Origin: Bacteroidaceae bacterium
GTDB taxonomy: Bacteria > Bacteroidota > Bacteroidia > Bacteroidales > Bacteroidaceae
Direction of reading: 5' to 3'
Length of the DNA: 64,000 nt
NCBI GenBank assembly: GCA_017529865.1
Contig: JAFXNA010000006.1
Location: 1-64,000 of the forward strand
Part shown: in pieces, positions 14,444 to 22,738 of the stretch
How the letters are laid out: each line of letters begins with the position of its first letter
How positions within the stretch are numbered: the first letter of the stretch is position 1
Notes under the pieces: generated by a model
The model's database searches: none
Told to the model about the DNA's origin: nothing
What the model saw: only the letters and a program-made list of their open reading frames with translations
Made by a program: the position numbers and the translations under genes

Positions 14444-16877
14444 TACCGGCGCCACCGAACTGGGGATTCTCGTCGCGGTAGGAGGTAACATCGGGAATGG
14501 TGTTGAGATACTGACGGATGAGCTGGCGAAGGATGCCATTTCCTGTACCATGAAGAATACGAACACGTGAGGCATTAGCCACGAGGGCATCATCGATGAA
14601 AAGGCCGATGGTCTGGAGACATTCATCACCCCGCAATCCACGCACATCGATTTCTCCTGTGAAACGGAGGGTGGTTTCACGTATCTGGTCCTGGGTGGTC
14701 GAACGTACGATGTTCACCGTCCGGTTCTCGGCCTTCGGAGCCTCAGCAGGTTCGAGGCGGTTAAGTTTCACATTGGTCTGAATCGTACCGAAAGCCACAA
14801 GCGCCTCACGTCCATTGAGTTTGAGGATGCGTCCCGTGGTGGACTGACCTTTCATCTTGACAAAAAGACCTACCTCCAACCCCTCCCTGCGAGGGAGGGG
14901 AGTAGAATGTTTGCTGTTTTTAGGAGAACCATCTGCGGTGCGACCTCTCCCCTCCCTCGCAGGGAGGGGCACAGGGGGCGGGTCCTCTTGTAGCTTTTCT
15001 TTAAACTTCGTCAGTTTCTCACGTACCTGCTTTGTACGTTCGCGTTCAGCCTGTGCCTCCTTGATGTCGCGGATGGTACGTTCGATCGTGGCGTTCGAAC
15101 TGTCGAGCAACTGCTGTGCCTCAGCTTTTGCCTTTGCAATGATTTCGTGTTTCTGAGCATGAATGCGATCAAACTCGTCTTCGTAGCGTTGAATGGTAGA
15201 TTCCAGTTTCTTCTCCTTATGATGTATTTCCTGGCGTTTGTTTTCCCAGTATCGTTTGTCACGCGATATATCCTGCAAATACTTATCAGCAGAGATATAG
15301 TTCTGACCCACCAACTCTGATGCCTCAGCGATGACATCTTCGGGAATACCTATCTTGCGTGCAATCTCGACTGCAAACGAACTGCCGGGATTGCCGATAC
15401 GCAGTTGGAAAAGAGGTTGCATCTGCTGACGGTCGTAAAGCATTGCTCCATTAACGATGCCAGCTGTGTCCTGGGCAAACTCCTTAAGATTCTGATAATG
15501 TGTGGTAATAACACCAAACGCCTTCTTGTCGTTGAAACGTTTCAACACCGCCTGCGCAATAGCTCCACCAATCTGCGGCTCAGTCCCTCCACCAAACTCA
15601 TCGATAAGAATGAGGGTTGCATAGTTGGCTTGTTTCATCATCATCTTCATATTGAGCAGATGAGACGAATAGGTTGAGAGGTCGTTCTCCAAACTCTGTT
15701 CATCACCAATATCGATAAAGATGTTCTGGAAAATGCCAACATTGGAACTCTCTGCGGCAGGAAGGAGCAAACCACACTGAAGCATATACTGTAGCAGCCC
15801 GACGGTCTTAAGGCAAACAGACTTTCCCCCAGCATTAGGTCCAGAGATGAGCAGGATGCGCTGTTTGCTGTCCAGACGGATATTGAGCGGTACAACCTTA
15901 CGACCGTGTTTTGCTAACGACATCTGCAACAAGGGATGAATGGCCATTTCCAAATCGAGTTGCTGACGTGGTTCTATAGTAGGAAGAACGGAATTGGTAT
16001 TGATGGCAAACTTAGCTTTCGCACGAATGAAATCGATATCGCCTAGGAATTCGTAAGACTGAATCATATCAAGCACATAAGGACGAACGGAATCGGAAAA
16101 GACCATAAGGATGCGTACAATCTCGCGCCGCTCCTCACTCTCCAACTCACGAATACGGTTGTTTGCCTCTACCACTTCGGTTGGCTCGATATAGACTGTA
16201 CGGCCGGAATCAGACTCATCGTGGACAATTCCGTTGATTTTGCGTTTCATCGCAGGTGCTACAGGGATGACCAATCGTCCGTCACGCATCGTAGGAGCCG
16301 CATCACGCTCAACAACTCCCTCCCCTTTCGCCTCACGAAGAATACGATGAAGCATTCCTGAGATGCTGTTGGATGTATGCTGCTTCTCCTGACGGATACG
16401 CATCAGTTCGACGGTAGCCGAGTCTTTTACTTCTCCATACTTATCCAAAATCTGACTGATACGTCTGACAAGATTCGGATAAGTCTTGATGTTTTGAGTC
16501 AAGGCTGAAAGTTCAGGATAAACGGGCTGTTCATCGCCCTCCATACGGCGAGCAAAGAACCTCACAATCTGGTCAATGGAATCCAGCGAACGCTGAAGGT
16601 CGAACATCTCTTCAACCAGCAAATACGTATTGGGAATCTTGATTCGACGAAGAGCTGGACGTACATCGAAGAAATGCTGATCAGGAAATTCCTCCTCACG
16701 CAACACTTTCACAAACTCAGCCGTCTGCAGCAACGCTGTCTGGATCTGCTCGTATTGTGAAGAGAAAGCCATCGCATCAACACGTTCCTCTCCTTGGGGA
16801 CACAGACATGCCTCCTTCAACATCTTTCGAATCACATCGAACCCTATCTTCGCCTCAAAATTCTCTGGATATATCAC
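14421..16877 (-). CDS. mutS2: Endonuclease MutS2
   Basis: 818 residues. N-terminal MutS core; ATPase with Walker A GPNAGGKSVCLKT and Walker B LILIDEFGGGTEP; a long coiled coil (about 520-630, rich in Lys/Glu/Gln); a KOW-like segment; and a C-terminal Smr nuclease domain (EIDVRGLRGDECL ... VRILHGTGNGILR). MutS2 suppresses homologous recombination and in some bacteria rescues collided ribosomes; which applies here is unknown. The start codon is GTG at 16877, chosen because an in-frame stop lies just upstream. Two palindromic repeats are translated in the linker after the coiled coil (residues about 631-645 and 659-670: PPPVPLPAREGRG and STPLPRREGLEVG). It lies 23 bases downstream of rarA, probably in one operon. 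Confidence 0.95.
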   Translation of the reverse strand: MIYPENFEAKIGFDVIRKMLKEACLCPQGEERVDAMAFSSQYEQIQTALLQTAEFVKVLREEEFPDQHFFDVRPALRRIKIPNTYLLVEEMFDLQRSLDSIDQIVRFFARRMEGDEQPVYPELSALTQNIKTYPNLVRRISQILDKYGEVKDSATVELMRIRQEKQHTSNSISGMLHRILREAKGEGVVERDAAPTMRDGRLVIPVAPAMKRKINGIVHDESDSGRTVYIEPTEVVEANNRIRELESEERREIVRILMVFSDSVRPYVLDMIQSYEFLGDIDFIRAKAKFAINTNSVLPTIEPRQQLDLEMAIHPLLQMSLAKHGRKVVPLNIRLDSKQRILLISGPNAGGKSVCLKTVGLLQYMLQCGLLLPAAESSNVGIFQNIFIDIGDEQSLENDLSTYSSHLLNMKMMMKQANYATLILIDEFGGGTEPQIGGAIAQAVLKRFNDKKAFGVITTHYQNLKEFAQDTAGIVNGAMLYDRQQMQPLFQLRIGNPGSSFAVEIARKIGIPEDVIAEASELVGQNYISADKYLQDISRDKRYWENKRQEIHHKEKKLESTIQRYEDEFDRIHAQKHEIIAKAKAEAQQLLDSSNATIERTIRDIKEAQAERERTKQVREKLTKFKEKLQEDPPPVPLPAREGRGRTADGSPKNSKHSTPLPRREGLEVGLFVKMKGQSTTGRILKLNGREALVAFGTIQTNVKLNRLEPAEAPKAENRTVNIVRSTTQDQIRETTLRFTGEIDVRGLRGDECLQTIGLFIDDALVANASRVRILHGTGNGILRQLIRQYLNTIPDVTSYRDENPQFGGAGITVVDLQ
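14868..14903 (-). repeat. In-frame palindromic repeat in mutS2 (distal copy)
   Basis: On the coding strand: CTCCCCTCCCTCGCAGGGAG plus GGGTTGGAGGTAGG. Translated as TPLPRREGLEVG. The hairpin is near perfect. Confidence 0.85.
14942..14987 (-). repeat. In-frame palindromic repeat in mutS2 (proximal copy)
   Basis: On the coding strand: CCCGCCCCCTGTGCCCCTCC, a short loop and GGGAGGGGAG. Translated as PPPVPLPAREGRG. The opposite strand at 14962-14982 has four G-runs. The two mutS2 copies lie 40 bases apart. Confidence 0.85.
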
Positions 16878-16900
16878 TTTAACCTTCTTTTTGCTTTTAC

Positions 16901-18160
16901 TTATTCAACTTTTCCTTTCCACAAAGCATCCATCCGCTCCTTAAGTTTTGCTTCTTGCGGATTCTCCTGCGGATGCCAGAATTGATGCCCCTGAGCTTCG
17001 TCGGGCAGAAACTGCTGACGGACGAAATGGCCTTCGTAATCATGGGCATACTTATAATCCTTACCATAGCCCAACTGTTCCATCAGTTTAGTGGGTGCAT
17101 TTCTCAAATGCAACGGTACAGGCAGATTACCCGACTGCTCCACATATCGCAAAGCATCATTGATCGCCATATAGGCCGAATTGCTCTTCGGGCTTGTAGC
17201 CAGATACACAGTCGCCTCTGCTAACGGAATACGACCTTCTGGCCAACCCAATTTATGTACGGCATCAAAAGCAGCATTGGCCAAAAGAAGGGCATTTGGA
17301 TTGGCAAGCCCTATGTCCTCACTGGCAGAAATGACTAGACGGCGGGCAATAAACTCAGGTTGCTCTCCTCCTTCTATCATTCGTGCAAGATAATAGATAG
17401 CCGCATCTGGGTTACTACCTCGAATACTCTTGATGAAGGCGGATATGAGGTCGTAATGCATCTCACCGTCTTTATCGTAGGCAAGCGGATTCTGCTGCAG
17501 GCAATTTGTCACCAACTCATCAGTGATGACATCCGACTCCTGAGTAGTCAACTCCAGGATATTCAACAGTTTGCGAGCATCACCGCCAGAATAACGCAGC
17601 AACGCATCCGTCTCCTTAACTTCAATCTTGCGCTCTCGCAACAAGACGTCTTTCTGCAAGGTCACGTCCACCAGACGTAGCAAATCGTCCTTGTCGAGCG
17701 GATTCAGGACATATACCTGACAGCGGCTCAATAATGGGCGAATGACCTCGAACGAAGGATTCTCGGTCGTAGCACCAATCAGCGTCACCACTCCCTGTTC
17801 GACAGCTCCCAAGAGAGAGTCTTGCTGACTCTTCGAGAAACGGTGGATTTCGTCGATGAAGAGAATGGGATTGCCAATACCAAAGAAACGCGACGACTTA
17901 GCACGCTCGATAACCTCTCGCACATCCTTCACACCACTGGTGACAGCACTCAGGGTGAAGAAAGGAACCTCGAGCGTCTTGGCAATGATATTGGCCAACG
18001 TGGTTTTACCCACTCCAGGAGGTCCCCACAGGATGAACGACGCAACACGCTTCTGTTCAATCATACGGCGTATCACGGCACCCTCACCCACCAGGTGATT
18101 CTGACCAATATAATCATCGAGCGTCTGAGGACGCATTCGTTCTGCCAGCGGCTGTTGCAT
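16901..18160 (-). CDS. rarA: Replication-associated recombination protein A (AAA+ ATPase)
   Basis: 419 residues from the ATG at 18160 (MQQPLAERMRP); an in-frame GTG seven codons upstream is less likely. Walker A GPPGVGKTTLANI, Walker B ILFIDEIHRFSKSQQD, the sensor-type GATTENPSFEV, the C-terminal helical tetramerisation region and the conserved GYGKDYKYAHDYEGHF motif are all present. The length matches the RarA/MgsA/WRNIP1 family. It acts at stalled replication forks in the cytoplasm. It is immediately upstream of mutS2 on the same strand, so two recombination-control genes appear to be co-transcribed. Confidence 0.96.
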   Translation of the reverse strand: MQQPLAERMRPQTLDDYIGQNHLVGEGAVIRRMIEQKRVASFILWGPPGVGKTTLANIIAKTLEVPFFTLSAVTSGVKDVREVIERAKSSRFFGIGNPILFIDEIHRFSKSQQDSLLGAVEQGVVTLIGATTENPSFEVIRPLLSRCQVYVLNPLDKDDLLRLVDVTLQKDVLLRERKIEVKETDALLRYSGGDARKLLNILELTTQESDVITDELVTNCLQQNPLAYDKDGEMHYDLISAFIKSIRGSNPDAAIYYLARMIEGGEQPEFIARRLVISASEDIGLANPNALLLANAAFDAVHKLGWPEGRIPLAEATVYLATSPKSNSAYMAINDALRYVEQSGNLPVPLHLRNAPTKLMEQLGYGKDYKYAHDYEGHFVRQQFLPDEAQGHQFWHPQENPQEAKLKERMDALWKGKVE

Positions 18161-18249
18161 ATTCTTAATTCTTTTACACACAAAAACCTACCTTGTTCAA
18201 CATATGCGTCAGAACAACAGTAGGTTATTATTGGGGCTCCAAAGAAATC

Positions 18250-18474
18250 TTATTTCTTTGCCTTCAGTTCTGCCTTATATTCTTCCTCCAACATCTTGAA
18301 GAAGTTCTTGTTTAACACGAGACTTATCTTCATCAACATGTCAGTCTTTATTGCAGGCTTGTGGAAAATCTGATAGATTTTAGTACGGTCGCAATCCAAA
18401 CGGCGAGAAAGCCAAGAAACGGTACGCTCTTGTTCTCTAAGTTCGGCTTCAATTGCTTGTCCAATGTGAATCAT
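18250..18474 (-). CDS. Small helix-turn-helix DNA-binding protein
   Basis: 74 residues, essentially one HTH domain: WLSRRLDCDRTKIYQIFHKP is an XRE-like helix-turn-helix, followed by a leucine-rich helix (MLMKISLVLNKNFFKMLEEEYK) and a lysine-rich end. It is likely a small transcription regulator; no sensor domain is present. It has its own consensus promoter at 18549-18579 and is separated from rarA by about 90 bases. Targets are unknown; the divergent glycosyltransferase gene is the nearest candidate. Confidence 0.75.
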   Translation of the reverse strand: MIHIGQAIEAELREQERTVSWLSRRLDCDRTKIYQIFHKPAIKTDMLMKISLVLNKNFFKMLEEEYKAELKAKK

Positions 18475-18548
18475 TTCTTTAATTTGTTTTAAGGGTTAAA
18501 AAACGTTTTAATTACCTAACACTCTCCTAATACTTATTGAGTTCGATG

Positions 18549-18579
18549 CAAAGTTAATATATTTATTTTATGCAACAAA
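18549..18579 (-). promoter_or_regulatory. Promoter of the small HTH gene
   Basis: On the minus strand, TTTG (18576-18579), 19 bases, TAACTTTG (18549-18556). About 75 bases upstream of the ATG. Confidence 0.75.
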
Positions 18580-18675
18580 CTTTTTTTGTGTTTTTTCACA
18601 CTTTTCTTCTCTACTTTTCAAAAAAAGTAGTAACTTCGTAGCCGTAACATATAATTTTAGTAAAAAAGATACGCG

Positions 18676-19566
18676 ATGTTGTCAATTTTGATTCCGACTT
18701 TTGAATATGATTGTAGTGACTTGCTTACTGCTTTGCACCTACAATGTGAGACACTTGCGCAAAAAGAGCAATTGGATTATGAAATCATTGTAGCCGACGA
18801 TGGGTCGAATCATCCTGTGTGGCAAACAGTCCAATCGACCGCTCTGTCGCTCAGCCATTGTACCTTTGTCCGACAGGAACACAACATCGGAAGGAGTCGA
18901 ATCAGGAACTACTTGGCCCAAATTGCCAAAGGTGAGCGTCTGATATTTATCGACAGTCACATGAGTATCATCTCACCAAACTATATTCAAAACTATCTGG
19001 CTACAGATGCCGACATCTGTCAAGGTGGATATGTGACAGAAGCGAACGATAAATGGAACGGCAATCTACGTTATCAGTATGAACGTCGGGCACGCCAATT
19101 GAACAGGAAACACGAAAATAATGCAGAAACGAATCGTGACTTTCATACGTCGAACTTCATGGTGAAGCGTCAACTCTTTCTTGCTCATCCATTAGATGAA
19201 AGCATCCGTCGATATGGTTATGAAGATGTTTTGTATGGGAAACAACTATACGAAAACGGCATCAAAGTCAAAAACATTGACAATCCTGTGGCATTTGCCT
19301 ATTTCGAATCAAATAGCGCTTTTGTTCAAAAAACAGAGGAAGGTATCACTACCTTACATGAGTTGAGAGACAGAATCGGTGGGTTCTCACGATTGCTTAT
19401 TCACGAGCAACGTCTTAGGAAATGGCATCTCACCACACCGCTTTTTGGTGTTTTCTCTCTGTTCAGACAATCGATGCGAGACAATCTGTGTGGTTCACAT
19501 CCCAATCTCCACATCTTCGATTGCTACAAATTACTATTTCTTTTAAGCCTCGACCGTCATGACTAA
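18676..19566 (+). CDS. Glycosyltransferase family 2 protein
   Basis: 296 residues with the GT-A fold signatures: N-terminal MLSILIPTFEYDCSDL, the nucleotide-binding IIVADDGSNHPVW, and FIDSHMS (the D-x-H/D metal site, about residue 96). The segment DFHTSNFMVKRQLFL with DESIRRYGYEDVLYGKQL fits the acceptor/ED-motif region of family 2 enzymes. It transfers a sugar from an NDP donor to an unknown acceptor, probably for envelope glycan. No membrane helix is seen. Its end overlaps the AddA-like gene by 8 bases, so the two are translated from one message. A TAACTTCG box at 18631-18638 may be its promoter. Confidence 0.9.
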   Translation: MLSILIPTFEYDCSDLLTALHLQCETLAQKEQLDYEIIVADDGSNHPVWQTVQSTALSLSHCTFVRQEHNIGRSRIRNYLAQIAKGERLIFIDSHMSIISPNYIQNYLATDADICQGGYVTEANDKWNGNLRYQYERRARQLNRKHENNAETNRDFHTSNFMVKRQLFLAHPLDESIRRYGYEDVLYGKQLYENGIKVKNIDNPVAFAYFESNSAFVQKTEEGITTLHELRDRIGGFSRLLIHEQRLRKWHLTTPLFGVFSLFRQSMRDNLCGSHPNLHIFDCYKLLFLLSLDRHD

Positions 19567-22500
19567 CATCGGAAAACTGAAAGTAGGGCGTGCATCGGCT
19601 GGTAGTGGAAAGACTTTCACGTTGACTGTTGAGTATATCAGTCTTTTAATCCAGAATCCAGAGAACTATCGACATATTCTGGCTGTGACGTTCACGAACA
19701 AAGCTACCAACGAAATGAAAAGCCGTATCGTTGAGACGCTGAATGGTATCGCTACCAACAATCATGATGCAGACAACTACCTACGTGTACTGATGGAGCG
19801 TTTCAACCATACGAAAACAGAGAAAACGATTCGAGAGACCTGTCAGGTAGCCCTGTCACTGATTCTCCACGATTACAGCCATTTCCGCATTGAGACCATC
19901 GATTCGTTCTTCCAAAGTATTATTCGTGACTTAGCACGCGAACTTAATCTAACAGCCAACCTACGTATCGATATCGATCAAGACGAAGCGCTTGCTGATG
20001 CCGTCCATCAAATGATAGAACGGATGCATATCGGAGATCAAGTCTATAATGCTGTGCTAGCATATATCCAAGACAAACTCAACACGAACGAGAAGAATTG
20101 GAAGATTGATGCAGAGGTAGCTGATTTCAGCCGAAACATCTTCAACGAAAAATACTTGCAGCACGAGAAGGCCATCAACGAAAAAACCGCCACAAAAGGG
20201 TTCTACACCAAATACAAAAACGACCTGCAGCAAGCCCTCAATTCGATTCAAACCGAGCACCTTCAGAATGCACAGTCATTTATCGACTATTGCGAACAAT
20301 ATGCACTTGATGCCTCATATTTTATAAAAGGAGGAACTGGTATTTATACTTTTTTCCCGAAAATTGCGAAATGCCAAACGCCCCGTATTCCAGCTGCTTG
20401 GATAGCCAATCCCGATACCGACTGGTTGAAGGATGAGGAGTTGAACCGCATTCACAAGCCGGTGTTCCAGCAAATGATGAATCGTGAGCTCGACCTCCGC
20501 AAACAAGAAAACACCATCAATGCAATCAAGAAGCACATCAACCAAATGAGCCTGTTAGGTATGGTTGATGCGACCTTACGCAAAATCAACAGCGACACCA
20601 ACCGCTTCATCCTTGCTGATACAGCCTATAAACTCAACGAAATCATTAATGGAAACGACATTCCGTTCATCTACGAGAAAGCGGCTGCATCATTTAAGTT
20701 TATCATGATTGATGAATTCCAGGATACCAGTGAGTTGCAATGGAAAAACTTCATACCACTCATCAAAGAGTGTATTGACAGAGGATGTATGTGTCTCATC
20801 GTAGGCGATGTTAAGCAAAGTATCTATCGATGGCGAAACAGCGACTGGAGTATTCTAAACAACATCCATAAAAACATCATCTTCAAGGATGTTATCGACG
20901 AAGACGAACTGCAGAAGGCGTTGGGAACAAACCACCGAAGCGACGAAAAGATTGTGACGTTCAACAATACTTTTTTCACCAACGCAGCCGAACAAGTAGC
21001 AGATCATTACCAGCAACTGTTTCCCGATTCGTTGGACACTCAAGACATTAAAACTGCCTATCATGAGGTAGTGCAGCAATTAGATCCACGACATGCTGAC
21101 TCGGGATATGTTAATGTGATTGACTTGAGTGAAATACCCCAAGACTCAGAAACAGAAAACGAGTTCCAATCGTTTGATGAAGCGATGTTGCAACAGGTGG
21201 CCGACACCATTCAGGATTTGATTGACCGCCAGCATGTCCAACCTAACGACATCGCCATTCTAGCACGAACGAACGAAATCCTCAAGCAAATATCCAATCA
21301 TCTGAAAGCCACCCTTCCAGAAATAAATATCATAAGTAGCGAGGCCTATCAACTCGATGCCTCCCCTGCTCTCAACATCATCATGCTGGCCATGCAAGTC
21401 ATCGCCAGCTACAATCAGCAGGAGTATCAGAGCGACAAGAAACCATTCAACATGTTCCTATGTACCACCTTAGCGTGGCAATATCAATCCATAATGGGTA
21501 ACACAATCGCTCCCAACCAATTCTTACAGGCTACAAACGAACAATTGGAAGCACTTCTTCCGCAGAACTTCCTTCACCGTATCGATGAGTTACAGGTCCT
21601 CTCGCTCTATGAGTTATGCGTAGATATCCACTCGATGTTCAAACTCAATCAGTTGTCAGGGCAAGCTCCTTATATTCATTGTTTCATGGATGAAGTTACC
21701 GCATTTATCGATGATAAGGGTACTGACCTCAATGCGTTCATCGAGTATTGGAACGATTCACTTTACAAGAAGACCGTTCCTGCGTCAAGCATCAATGGCA
21801 TTCAATTGATGTCAATCCATAAATCCAAAGGACTGGAGTTCCATACGGTTATCATTCCTTATTGCAATTGGGATATGGGTGGCAAAACTTCTGTCTTGTG
21901 GTGCGAATCCGATGACACCCAGCAGTTGCCTGTTATTCCTGTTCAGTTCAACAAAGACCTCCACAATTCTGCCTTCAGCACACAATACGAAAAGGAAGAA
22001 ATGCGCAATTATGTCGACAATCTCAACCTGTTATATGTTGCTTTCACGCGTGCCTCTCACAACCTCTTCATCCTCACAGGCAAGGGGCAAGGAAACTTCA
22101 ACGCCCATGATGTCATCCTCAGCGCAACAAAGGGGATGGAACTGCCGACTGGTACCATTGTACCACATATAGAAAGAGGATCTGAACAGCAGAAAAGCAT
22201 CCCACTCGAATACAAATACACCAACCTGCAGCTTTCGTTCCGTCAGTCCAATCGCTCGAAGGATTTCGTAGCCGATACGTCAGATACACACGAGCTCTCG
22301 TATATAAGTAAGGGGCTGATAGTACATAAGGTGTTCGAGATGATTCACGACATGAACGACATCCCCAAAATTATGCGCCAAATGCAACAGGAAGGAGTAT
22401 TGAAAGACCGTGCTTTTACGAATGAAATAAACGATATGATTGACCGCTTGATGACCAATCCAACGGTTCGCGCATGGTTCGATCCATCATGGCATGTGAT

Positions 22501-22732
22501 GAACGAATGTAACATCATCACACGTGAAAAGGGAATAGCGGTTTCTAAACGCCCCGACAGAGTGATTTGCAATGGTACTGAGACCATCGTCATCGACTAC
22601 AAAACAGGACAGGAAATAGAAGAGCATAAGGGTCAGGTACGCCAATATGTCACTCTCCTGCGAGAGATGGGTATGCCAAACGTACAAGGTTTCTTGTGGT
22701 ATTTAAAAGATAATAAGGTCAAACCGGTATAA
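19559..22732 (+). CDS. addA: AddA-like UvrD/RecB-type helicase-nuclease
   Basis: 1057 residues. SF1A helicase motifs in order: ASAGSGKTFTLTVEY (Walker A, residue 10-25), LAVTFTNKATNEMKSRI, FIMIDEFQDTSELQW (Walker B, about 385), VGDVKQSIYRWRN, MSIHKSKGLEF, and LLYVAFTRASHNLFIL. The C-terminal VIDYKTGQ with a preceding Asp gives the PD-(D/E)XK nuclease core. Paired with the AddB-like gene 6 bases downstream, it forms the probable double-strand-break end-processing exonuclease of the cell. The symbol is by analogy: Bacteroidetes members are often just labelled UvrD-helicase or exonuclease V beta. Its start lies within the glycosyltransferase gene. Confidence 0.88.
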   Translation: MTNIGKLKVGRASAGSGKTFTLTVEYISLLIQNPENYRHILAVTFTNKATNEMKSRIVETLNGIATNNHDADNYLRVLMERFNHTKTEKTIRETCQVALSLILHDYSHFRIETIDSFFQSIIRDLARELNLTANLRIDIDQDEALADAVHQMIERMHIGDQVYNAVLAYIQDKLNTNEKNWKIDAEVADFSRNIFNEKYLQHEKAINEKTATKGFYTKYKNDLQQALNSIQTEHLQNAQSFIDYCEQYALDASYFIKGGTGIYTFFPKIAKCQTPRIPAAWIANPDTDWLKDEELNRIHKPVFQQMMNRELDLRKQENTINAIKKHINQMSLLGMVDATLRKINSDTNRFILADTAYKLNEIINGNDIPFIYEKAAASFKFIMIDEFQDTSELQWKNFIPLIKECIDRGCMCLIVGDVKQSIYRWRNSDWSILNNIHKNIIFKDVIDEDELQKALGTNHRSDEKIVTFNNTFFTNAAEQVADHYQQLFPDSLDTQDIKTAYHEVVQQLDPRHADSGYVNVIDLSEIPQDSETENEFQSFDEAMLQQVADTIQDLIDRQHVQPNDIAILARTNEILKQISNHLKATLPEINIISSEAYQLDASPALNIIMLAMQVIASYNQQEYQSDKKPFNMFLCTTLAWQYQSIMGNTIAPNQFLQATNEQLEALLPQNFLHRIDELQVLSLYELCVDIHSMFKLNQLSGQAPYIHCFMDEVTAFIDDKGTDLNAFIEYWNDSLYKKTVPASSINGIQLMSIHKSKGLEFHTVIIPYCNWDMGGKTSVLWCESDDTQQLPVIPVQFNKDLHNSAFSTQYEKEEMRNYVDNLNLLYVAFTRASHNLFILTGKGQGNFNAHDVILSATKGMELPTGTIVPHIERGSEQQKSIPLEYKYTNLQLSFRQSNRSKDFVADTSDTHELSYISKGLIVHKVFEMIHDMNDIPKIMRQMQQEGVLKDRAFTNEINDMIDRLMTNPTVRAWFDPSWHVMNECNIITREKGIAVSKRPDRVICNGTETIVIDYKTGQEIEEHKGQVRQYVTLLREMGMPNVQGFLWYLKDNKVKPV

Positions 22733-22738
22733 GCGAGC

